DNA of 5,784 bases from Candidatus Eiseniibacteriota bacterium. Its GTDB lineage: Bacteria; Eisenbacteria; RBG-16-71-46. Position numbers and translations under genes: made by a program. The DNA lies in the NCBI GenBank assembly GCA_005893365.1, contig VBPB01000313.1, positions 941 to 6,724 on the forward strand, written 5' to 3'. Under the pieces are notes generated by a model, which saw nothing but the letters and a program-made list of their open reading frames with translations, made no database searches and was not told the origin of the DNA. Shown piece by piece: positions 1 to 5,225 of the stretch. The first letter of the stretch is position 1; every line of letters begins with the position of its first letter.

Positions 1-358
1 AACCGGCGGCCGTCTCCCCCACCGCGAAGGCCGCGAGCGCCTGCTCCTCGGTCTGGTGGTGGTCGAACACCATGATCAGCCGCGTCATGGTGAACAGATC
101 GTGCAGGCGCTTGCCGAGACCGCACAGCTTGATCTCGCCGCCGCGCCCCTTGTAGTTCGAATAGCCCCGCATCAGGACGCCGATGGCGATCGAGTTGAGG
201 GCCAGACACTCCACCATGTTGAGGATCAACCGCGTGTTCCCGCTCGTGGCCTCGTCGGTCAGCGCCTTCTGGAATTCGTCGGTCTCCTGATCCCCGAAGA
301 AGCTCCCCTTCGGGTACAGGATCACGATCGAGCCGATCTGTCTGCGCCGGATGGCCAT
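1..358 (-). CDS. STAS-domain protein, anti-sigma factor antagonist type (second of a tandem pair; 3' end cut by the window)
   Basis: The gene reads from ATG at 358 leftward for 119 codons without a stop. The next codon begins with T at the window edge, so the protein may end there or just beyond. The product is a single STAS domain of SpoIIAA/RsbV type: an N-terminal strand (IGSIVILYPKGSFFG, residues 8-22), then ETDEF, then the key loop LALNSIAIGVL (residues about 53-63), then GGEIKLCGLGKRLHDLF. The Ser of N-S-I-A-I-G aligns with the serine that anti-sigma kinases phosphorylate in SpoIIAA, where the motif is D-S-S-G-L-G. There is no signal peptide or membrane segment, so it should be cytoplasmic. 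A hand alignment without gaps to the neighbouring STAS protein (375-722) gives about 45% identity, which indicates tandem duplication. The start is supported by AAGGGA at 364-369, five bases upstream. The partner kinase and sigma factor are not visible. Confidence 0.9.
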   Translation of the reverse strand, partial: MAIRRRQIGSIVILYPKGSFFGDQETDEFQKALTDEATSGNTRLILNMVECLALNSIAIGVLMRGYSNYKGRGGEIKLCGLGKRLHDLFTMTRLIMVFDHHQTEEQALAAFAVGETAAG

Positions 359-363
359 GCGGG

Positions 364-369
364 TCCCTT
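364..369 (-). promoter_or_regulatory. Ribosome binding site of the second STAS gene
   Basis: AAGGGA on the minus strand lies five bases before the ATG at 358. It sits in the 16-base gap after the TAG stop of the preceding STAS gene, so the two are almost certainly co-transcribed. Confidence 0.6.
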
Positions 370-374
370 CTCTG

Positions 375-722
375 CTAGACCGGCTTCGACTCCGCGAAGC
401 TGGCGATCGCCTGCGGCTCGGTCGGGTAGACGTCGAAGACCAGGGACAGCTTCGTGATGACGAAGATGTTCTCGATCCGCTTGTCGACCGCGCACAGCTT
501 CATCTGTCCGCCACGGCGGACGTAGCTCGAATGCGCCGAGATCAGGACGCCCAGGGCCGTCGAGTTGAGGTGCTGCGTCTCGCCCAGGTTGATGACGAGG
601 TGCTTGTTCCCCCCGTCGGCCAGCTGCTTGATGGCGCGCTCCAGCTCGTCGGTCTCATCGCCGCCGCTCAGATACCCCTTCGGGGTGATGATGGCGACGG
701 AGTCCACCTGGCGCTGCTTCAT
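375..722 (-). CDS. STAS-domain protein, anti-sigma factor antagonist type (first of a tandem pair)
   Basis: This is a complete 115-residue protein with one STAS domain and nothing else. Its length is close to that of SpoIIAA/RsbV proteins. Visible elements are the first strand with PKGYLSGGDETDEL (residues about 14-27), the loop HLNSTALGVLISAH (residues about 50-63), GGQMKLCAVDKRIENIF and a C-terminal helix. In the loop, Asn-Ser-Thr-Ala replaces the classical Asp-Ser-Ser-Gly. The serine expected to be phosphorylated by a partner-switching kinase is retained. The protein is soluble and presumably cytoplasmic. The ATG at 722 is chosen because AGGAGG lies exactly six bases upstream. The frame stays open further upstream, but that would overlap the TPR gene heavily. 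ATG overlaps the TGA stop of the TPR gene (ATGA, 719-722), so translation is probably coupled. Members of this family act in sigma-factor control or in other partner-switch signalling; the target here is unknown. Confidence 0.93.
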   Translation of the reverse strand: MKQRQVDSVAIITPKGYLSGGDETDELERAIKQLADGGNKHLVINLGETQHLNSTALGVLISAHSSYVRRGGQMKLCAVDKRIENIFVITKLSLVFDVYPTEPQAIASFAESKPV

Positions 723-2533
723 TTTGCTCCTCCTTTGGGGGCCGCGGCCCCACCCTGAAGGATATGGAGACCCTTCAGCGCGTCGGGCTGCTTGGGATCG
801 AGCCCCAGCGCCCGCTGATAGCACTCCACCGCCCGGCTGCGATCGCCGGCGTTCTGCCGGCCCTGTCCCAGCCACACCCACGCCTGCACGTCCTGGTCGC
901 TGATCGCCACCGCCCGCTCGAGATTGGGGATGGCGCCGGCCCAGTCCTTCTCCAGCAGCCGGTAGAACCCCAGTTGCCGGAACGCGACCCCGGCGTTCTT
1001 GCTGGCCGAATCGAGCTGCACGGCCCGATTCAGAGACGCCTTCGCCTGCGCCACCGAATCGAGCTGCGCATAGACGATGCCCAGCCAGAAATACCGCTCG
1101 GCCTTGGCGGAGTCGATGGACGCGGCCTGCCGGAGCGCGGTGACGGATTCCTGATACTGCTTCATCTCCTTATAGGACAATCCCATGTAGTAGTAAGCCT
1201 CGCCGCTGTTCGGGTCAAGCGCGATTCGTCGCTGGAGCACCGCCAGGGCGGCCGGGTAGTCCTTCTGCCGGAAGCGCAGCTTGCCGATCTCCCCGAGCGC
1301 GAACTTGGCGTCGCTGGTGGTCGAGTCGCGGTCGAGGATGGCGTGGTAGATCGAGTCGGCCCGCTCCAGGTTGCCCTGGAACACGTACATCTGGCCGATG
1401 AGCAGCAGGTCGCGCGGCGAGGGCTCGCCGCGCTGGAAGTAGTCGAGCCCGTTCGTCCAGTCCTTGCGCTCGGCGTAGAGCCGCGCCATCACCGTGTACA
1501 TCTCCTTGCTCTTCTCGCCCAGCGTCTCGGCCTTCTTCATCTCGGTCAGGGCGTCGTCCTTCTTGCCCAGGAAGAAGTCGGTGCGTCCCAGCAGGCTCCA
1601 GCCCTTCGCGTCGTCGGGTCGGAGCTTGGTGTAGGTCTCGAGCGGCGGCCGCGCCTCGGCGTAGCGCCGCGGGTCCGCGGGCCCGGACAGGTAGAGCAGG
1701 TTGCCGAGCGCCAGCTGCCCGGGCGGGAAGTCGGGTTCGCGCCCGGTCACCCAGCGGAATTCCTCGAGCGCGTCGTTGTAACGCTGGTCGTAGTAGAGCG
1801 CCTGCCCGAGCGAGAAGCGGATGTCGATGTCGGTCGAGTCGAGCGCCATCGCCGCCTGGTGCTCCATGATCGAGAGCGACCAGGTGCCGCGCCGGAAGTA
1901 GAAGTCGCCCAGGTCCTTGAGCACGGCCGGGTCGCTCGGGGCCTCCTCCCGGGCGCGGGTGAAGTAGATGCCGGCCGCGCGCAGCGAATCGCGCGACTCC
2001 TCGGCGCGGCCGAGAGCGGCGAGGAAGCGCGGCCGCCACTTGGCCCCCCACCCCAACCCCACCGTGAGGGCCGCCACCCCCTTGTCGAACTGCTTCATGG
2101 CGATCAAGCAGTCCCCGAGCCCGAGCTGGGCCTCGGGGAACCTGCGGTCCAGCTCGGTCGCCTTCTGGAACAGGGGGACGGCTTCCGCGCACTTCTCCTG
2201 CTGTTTCAGGATCTCCGCCGGGCCCCAGTAGCCCATCGCCAGATTCGGGTCCATCTTCTGCGCGAGCTCGAACTGCTCCGCCGCCTTGTCGTACTGGTGT
2301 CGCTTGAGCCAGACCTGCCCCACCCCCGCCCGCCCGGCGGCGTAGCCCTGCCCCGCGGCGCGCTCGAAGGCCGCGATCGCGTCGTCGTAACGTGCCGCTT
2401 GCAGGGCGACCTTGCCGTCCTTCAGGTCGTCGGCGCGGGCGCAACGCGCCGGGCCGGCCAACGCCGCGCCGGTGAGCAGCAGCAGGCCGCCCAGGGCGCG
2501 CATCTTTCGGGTCATGCGGAACGAGCGGATCAT
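719..2533 (-). CDS. Exported tetratricopeptide-repeat (TPR) protein, 604 residues
   Basis: From ATG 2533 the protein opens with a clear Sec signal peptide: a basic n-region (residues 1-12), a hydrophobic core ALGGLLLLTGAALAG (13-27), then ARCARA with predicted cleavage at about 34/35 before DD. The rest is about fifteen TPR units, from about residue 36 to 580. Most end in a D-P or D-S type turn, for example KMDPN (93-97), ALDPN (438-442), SIDSA (472-476) and GLDPK (578-582). The tail is Gly/Ala/Lys-rich. There is no catalytic domain, so the likely role is protein-protein scaffolding in the periplasm or on the cell surface. The frame is open upstream to 2719, but that stretch is Arg-rich, overlaps the lipoprotein gene and would bury the signal peptide. 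AGGGGAGGT (2547-2555) precedes ATG by 13-14 bases, which is long. An in-frame CTG at 2539 would be ideally spaced and would add only two residues. The gene follows the lipoprotein gene by 94 bases and overlaps the STAS gene by four. Confidence 0.9.
   Translation of the reverse strand: MIRSFRMTRKMRALGGLLLLTGAALAGPARCARADDLKDGKVALQAARYDDAIAAFERAAGQGYAAGRAGVGQVWLKRHQYDKAAEQFELAQKMDPNLAMGYWGPAEILKQQEKCAEAVPLFQKATELDRRFPEAQLGLGDCLIAMKQFDKGVAALTVGLGWGAKWRPRFLAALGRAEESRDSLRAAGIYFTRAREEAPSDPAVLKDLGDFYFRRGTWSLSIMEHQAAMALDSTDIDIRFSLGQALYYDQRYNDALEEFRWVTGREPDFPPGQLALGNLLYLSGPADPRRYAEARPPLETYTKLRPDDAKGWSLLGRTDFFLGKKDDALTEMKKAETLGEKSKEMYTVMARLYAERKDWTNGLDYFQRGEPSPRDLLLIGQMYVFQGNLERADSIYHAILDRDSTTSDAKFALGEIGKLRFRQKDYPAALAVLQRRIALDPNSGEAYYYMGLSYKEMKQYQESVTALRQAASIDSAKAERYFWLGIVYAQLDSVAQAKASLNRAVQLDSASKNAGVAFRQLGFYRLLEKDWAGAIPNLERAVAISDQDVQAWVWLGQGRQNAGDRSRAVECYQRALGLDPKQPDALKGLHILQGGAAAPKGGAK
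729..734 (-). promoter_or_regulatory. Strong ribosome binding site of the first STAS gene
   Basis: AGGAGG (within AAAGGAGGAGC on the minus strand, 726-736) lies six bases before the ATG at 722. It is embedded in the last codons of the TPR gene and fixes the STAS start, ruling out the longer open frame. Confidence 0.85.
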
Positions 2534-2546
2534 GTTCAGGATCTCA

Positions 2547-2555
2547 ACCTCCCCT
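2547..2555 (-). promoter_or_regulatory. Shine-Dalgarno sequence of the TPR gene, with unusual spacing
   Basis: AGGGGAGGT on the minus strand is the only good anti-16S match in the gap. Its GGAGG core ends 14 bases before ATG 2533 but 8 bases before an in-frame CTG at 2539. Either long spacing or a CTG start is possible. Confidence 0.55.
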
Positions 2556-2598
2556 GTGACTCGGCGGTGTGCGAAACCGCTCGCGTCGCGGCGTCGCG

Positions 2599-2616
2599 CG
2601 GCCGGCGCCTCGGCCG
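2599..2616 (-). repeat. G+C-rich inverted repeat in the lipoprotein-TPR gap
   Basis: A six-base stem (CGGCCG-type arms at 2599-2604 and 2611-2616) encloses a six-base loop, between the lipoprotein stop and the TPR gene. There is no U-tract, so it is not a standard intrinsic terminator. It could stabilise or attenuate the transcript, or be chance in G+C-rich DNA. Confidence 0.3.
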
Positions 2617-2627
2617 TTCCCCGACAT

Positions 2628-3593
2628 CTAATGCGCCCCCAGCATCGGCGAGCGCCGGACGAACCGGACCGGCACCGTCGTCGGCACCAGCCCCTCCTCG
2701 TGCACCAGCGCCTGGCCATCGCGGCTGGTGATGAACGTGATCAGGCCGTTGGCCAGATCCGGGCCCTTCGGCCGGACGTAGAGATTCAACCGGCGCGTCA
2801 CCGGATACTCCCTGGCGTAGACGGCCTCGGGATCCGGCCGCCAGTACGTCAGCCCCTTCAGCGCTGCCACCCGCAGGGCCTTGGCCCCGCGGTCGGCCCA
2901 GGCCAGCGTCACGAACCCGATCGCCCCCGGATGCTGCGACACGAACGACACCACCCCCGAGTCCGATCGTTCGTACACCACATGGGCCAGCATCGCGTCG
3001 CCTCCCATCACCCGCTGGACGAACGCCTCGGTGACGTCCGAACCCGGGGGCTGGATCACCGGCTCGATCGCCCCGCCCGTACCGCCCAGGACCTCCCACC
3101 CCGTGACCTCTCCCCGGTAGATGCCCTTCACCTGGTCGAGGGAGATGTTCTCCAATCCGTTCCCCGGATGGACGACCAGGACCAGCGCGTCCATCGCGAA
3201 AGCATACCCATCCAGCAACACCCCGCCGCCCGCGGCCGCCACCCGCTCCTCGGGCTCGAGCTCCCGCGTCAGCACCGCGAGGTCGCACTCGGCCGCGAGC
3301 AGCGACCGGATCGCCTCCCGGGACGGACCGGTCCGAACCGCGATCCGTGCCGCCGGATACAGCGAGTCGAAGACGGCGACCTCATGGTCGATGAGCGCGC
3401 TGGCTTCGGGTGCGCATACGACGGAGATACGCCCGCTGGTGAGGCTACCTTCCACCGTTCCTGGGGTACGCCCGGGGGAGCAGCCGGATGTCCAGACTGC
3501 CACAAGCGCGAGCAGCAGAAGCACCCCAACGGGCTTCCGTCCACCATCGCCCAGGACTCCGAAGTGCAGCGAGTCTAGGGAGCCATGGCGCAC
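2628..3593 (-). CDS. PstS-like phosphate-type solute-binding lipoprotein
   Basis: The 321-residue product starts at GTG 3593 and stops at TAG 2628-2630. A basic GRK stretch (18-20) and the hydrophobic VGVLLLLALVAVW (22-34) lead to TSGC, with Cys38 as the likely lipidated residue, so the mature protein is anchored outside the inner membrane. The body matches the PBP-like/PstS fold: DLAVLTRELEPEE (104-116, the D-x-x-x-x-x-R element), HPGN followed by the typical ISLDQVKGIYRGEVTGW segment (150-166), PGSDVTEAF (183-191), GAIGFVTLAW (223-232), YPVTRRLNLYVRP (263-275) and FITSRDGQALV (287-297). The family binds phosphate or related oxyanions. Here the first loop lacks the usual T-G-A-G-A-S and the GSGT motif is GSDVT, so the ligand is uncertain. 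No pstC, pstA or pstB is adjacent; instead it heads a TPR-STAS-STAS cluster. No other in-frame ATG or GTG preserves a basic n-region, which supports the GTG start, but I see no Shine-Dalgarno sequence. Confidence 0.85.
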   Translation of the reverse strand: MRHGSLDSLHFGVLGDGGRKPVGVLLLLALVAVWTSGCSPGRTPGTVEGSLTSGRISVVCAPEASALIDHEVAVFDSLYPAARIAVRTGPSREAIRSLLAAECDLAVLTRELEPEERVAAAGGGVLLDGYAFAMDALVLVVHPGNGLENISLDQVKGIYRGEVTGWEVLGGTGGAIEPVIQPPGSDVTEAFVQRVMGGDAMLAHVVYERSDSGVVSFVSQHPGAIGFVTLAWADRGAKALRVAALKGLTYWRPDPEAVYAREYPVTRRLNLYVRPKGPDLANGLITFITSRDGQALVHEEGLVPTTVPVRFVRRSPMLGAH

Positions 3594-3612
3594 GACACCG
3601 GCGCAACCGGGC

Positions 3613-3642
3613 AGCCTAGTGACGCCGCGCGCGGACTGTCAA
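3613..3642 (-). promoter_or_regulatory. Probable sigma70-type promoter of the lipoprotein-TPR-STAS operon
   Basis: On the minus strand a perfect TTGACA (3642-3637) is followed after 18 bases by TAGGCT (3618-3613), which has the T-A-x-x-x-T core of a -10 box. Transcription would begin near 3606, only about 13 bases before the GTG start. It lies in the 108-base gap downstream of asnS, and its -35 region is identical over nine bases to that of the asnS promoter. Confidence 0.55.
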
Positions 3643-3663
3643 GGCTGCTCCCCACGCACGACT

Positions 3664-3691
3664 CGCCCCCGTCCGCGGCGGGCACGGGGCG
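3664..3691 (-). terminator. Possible hairpin terminator after asnS
   Basis: Arms CGCCCCGT (3691-3684) and ACGGGGGCG (3672-3664) on the minus strand pair over eight bases with one bulged G, about 10 bases past the asnS stop. No run of U follows, so it may be a weak or Rho-assisted terminator, or only a 3'-end stabilising stem. Confidence 0.35.
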
Positions 3692-3701
3692 ACCCACCGG
3701 C

Positions 3702-5021
3702 TCAGGGACGGAGCCGGTAGAGCATGCGCGGGAACGGGATGCTCTCCCGAACGTGGTCGAGACCGGCGATCCACGAGAGCGTGCGCTCGACGCCGATGCC
3801 GAAGCCCGCGTGCGGGACCGTGCCGTAGCGCCGCAGGTCCTTGTACCACTCGAAGGCCTGCTGCGGCAGGCCGTGCTCGTCGATCCGCTGCGTGAGCGCC
3901 TCGAGCGAGGCCATGCGCTGTCCGCCGCCGATGATCTCGCCGTAGCCCTCGGGAGCCAGGCAGTCGCACGAGAGACACACGCGGGGGTCCTCAGGGTCGG
4001 GCTCGGTGTAGAACGCCTTGACCCCCACCGGGTAATGGGTCACGAACAACGGCCGGTCGTGACGCTCGGAGAGCGCCGTCTCGTCGGGGGCGCCGAAGTC
4101 GCCGCCCCATGCGAACGGCGTCCCCTGCTGGTTCAGGAGCTCGACCGCGTCGTCGTAGCGCATCCGCGGGAACGGGGCACGGACCGACGCGAGGCGCGTC
4201 GTGTCGCGCTCGACGCGCTTGAGCTCCTCGCCGCAGCGGTCGAGGACCCGCGCGACGGTCGCGACCAGCAGGCGCTCCTCGAGGGCGATGACGTCGTCGA
4301 GGGTGGCGAAGGCCCACTCGGGCTCCATCATCCAGAACTCGATCAGGTGCCGCCGGGTCTTGCTCTTCTCGGCGCGGAAGGCGGGGCCGAAGCAGTAGAC
4401 CTTCCCCAGCGCCATCGCCGCGGCCTCCATGTAGAGCTGGCCGCTCTGGCTCAGGAACGCGCGCTCGTCGAAGTACGCGACCTCGAACAGCGTCGTCGTC
4501 CCCTCGCAGGCGTTGGGCGTGAAGATGGGCGCGTCCACCAGCACGAACCCCTCGGCGTTCATGTGGTCGCGGAAGGCGGCGATCACCTCGGCGCGCAGGC
4601 GCAGCAGCGCCGCCTGCCGCGGCGAGCGCAGCCAGAGATGGCGGTGGTCCATGAGGAACTCGGTCCCGTGCTCCTTGGGCGTGATCGGGAATCCCTCCGC
4701 GCGCGCCACCACCGTCGCCGCCCGGAGTCCCATCTCGACGCCGCCCGGGGCGCGCGCGTCGGCGCGCAGCGACCCGCGCACGATGAGGGCGGATTCCTGG
4801 CCCAGGGCCTCGAGCGCCTCCCAGTCCTCGGGAGCCAGGTCGCCCCGTCCGGCGACGCACTGCATCAGGCCGGTGCCGTCGCGCACCACCAGGAACTGGA
4901 CCTTCCCGCTCGAGCGCCGGTGGGCGAGCCAGCCGCGCAGCTCGACCTCCGCCCCGACGTGACGGGCGGCCTCGGCGATGGCGATCCAGGGCGTGGTCGG
5001 CGTCGTGTCGGAGGTGCTCAT
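3702..5021 (-). CDS. asnS: Asparaginyl-tRNA synthetase (AsnRS)
   Basis: This class IIb aminoacyl-tRNA synthetase charges tRNA-Asn with asparagine in the cytoplasm. From ATG 5021 it has 439 residues, near the usual bacterial length. An N-terminal OB-fold anticodon-binding domain covers residues about 24-108 (VELRGWLAHRRSSGKVQFLV). The catalytic core follows from about 120: PNACEGTTTLFEVAYF (169-184), SQSGQLYMEAAAMALGKVYC (191-210), class II motif 2 FRAEKSKTRRHLIEFWMMEPE (215-235) and motif 3 GFGIGVERTLSW (406-417), ending in IPFPRMLYRLRP. The asparaginyl-specific segments and the compact form without the enterobacterial insertion resemble Bacillus/Thermus-type AsnRS. The start is uncertain. 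In-frame ATGs at 5072, 5036 and 5021 all lack a convincing Shine-Dalgarno sequence; 5021 is chosen because the conserved domain begins soon after it. It is probably monocistronic, with its own promoter and a hairpin-rich gap after it. Confidence 0.97.
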   Translation of the reverse strand: MSTSDTTPTTPWIAIAEAARHVGAEVELRGWLAHRRSSGKVQFLVVRDGTGLMQCVAGRGDLAPEDWEALEALGQESALIVRGSLRADARAPGGVEMGLRAATVVARAEGFPITPKEHGTEFLMDHRHLWLRSPRQAALLRLRAEVIAAFRDHMNAEGFVLVDAPIFTPNACEGTTTLFEVAYFDERAFLSQSGQLYMEAAAMALGKVYCFGPAFRAEKSKTRRHLIEFWMMEPEWAFATLDDVIALEERLLVATVARVLDRCGEELKRVERDTTRLASVRAPFPRMRYDDAVELLNQQGTPFAWGGDFGAPDETALSERHDRPLFVTHYPVGVKAFYTEPDPEDPRVCLSCDCLAPEGYGEIIGGGQRMASLEALTQRIDEHGLPQQAFEWYKDLRRYGTVPHAGFGIGVERTLSWIAGLDHVRESIPFPRMLYRLRP

Positions 5022-5133
5022 GGCGGCAGGGCCCATCCTCGTGGTCCGGAAGGAGTGCGTCCCGGCGCTCATCGGTCCCGGCCCGGAGCGCGCGACCGGC
5101 CAGCGACTTGCGTCCCGGGGCGGGGGCGGGAAT

Positions 5134-5169
5134 GGCGTTAAGCGTCTCGATGTCGGCGCCGATAACGCC
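5134..5169 (-). repeat. Inverted repeats in the asnS leader
   Basis: GGCGTTA (5134-5140) and TAACGCC (5163-5169) form a perfect seven-base inverted repeat. A second, mutually exclusive stem uses CGGCG (5154-5158) with CGCCG (5166-5170). Both would lie in the leader RNA transcribed from the asnS promoter and compete for bases 5166-5169. I see no T-box sequence and no leader peptide rich in Asn codons. Confidence 0.4.
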
Positions 5170-5183
5170 GGGGAATGCGGGGC

Positions 5184-5212
5184 AACCTACGAGGCCCCTT
5201 CCCTACTGTCAA
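5184..5212 (-). promoter_or_regulatory. Probable sigma70-type promoter of asnS
   Basis: On the minus strand a perfect TTGACA (5212-5207) is followed, after an optimal 17-base spacer, by TAGGTT (5189-5184). The start of transcription would be near 5177, giving a leader of about 105 bases to ATG 5072 or 156 bases to ATG 5021. It lies in the divergent gap between asnS and the rightward TPR gene. Confidence 0.6.
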
Positions 5213-5225
5213 GAGACCGCGTCTC
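5213..5225. repeat. Short perfect inverted repeat between the asnS promoter and the divergent gene
   Basis: GAGAC-CGC-GTCTC is a five-base perfect inverted repeat around a three-base centre. It sits directly upstream of the asnS -35 box and directly before the ATG at 5226. It could be an operator half-site pair or a small hairpin at the start codon, but it is short enough to be chance. Confidence 0.3.

Noticed and set aside
2544..2627. A 27-codon minus-strand frame starting right after the lipoprotein stop and ending at the TPR Shine-Dalgarno sequence
   Set aside because: It is Arg/Gly-rich, has no ribosome binding site and no recognisable features; it is probably chance, although its stop at the Shine-Dalgarno sequence is curious.
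764..2731. A 655-codon open frame on the plus strand, antisense to the TPR gene
   Set aside because: Its translation is Leu/Arg/Val/Glu-rich low-information sequence without domains. The minus strand carries a signal peptide and clear TPR periodicity. Open antisense frames are expected in G+C-rich genes.
2412..3578. A 388-codon plus-strand frame and a 250-codon minus-strand frame (2536-3288) over the lipoprotein gene
   Set aside because: Both are Arg/Gly/Pro-rich and lack motifs, while the 2628-3593 frame encodes a lipobox and PstS-family elements.
5056..5118. Direct repeat TGCGTCCCGG at 5056-5065 and 5109-5118
   Set aside because: Two ten-base copies of a G+C-rich word, with no third copy and no conserved spacing, are unremarkable in this composition.
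3585..5141. A 518-codon open frame on the plus strand, antisense to asnS
   Set aside because: It mirrors a confidently identified AsnRS and has no recognisable motif; it is a composition shadow.
5138..5166. TTAAGC-17-GATAAC as a rightward promoter for the 5226 gene
   Set aside because: Only three and four of six positions match consensus, and it would face the much better asnS promoter head-on; too weak to annotate.
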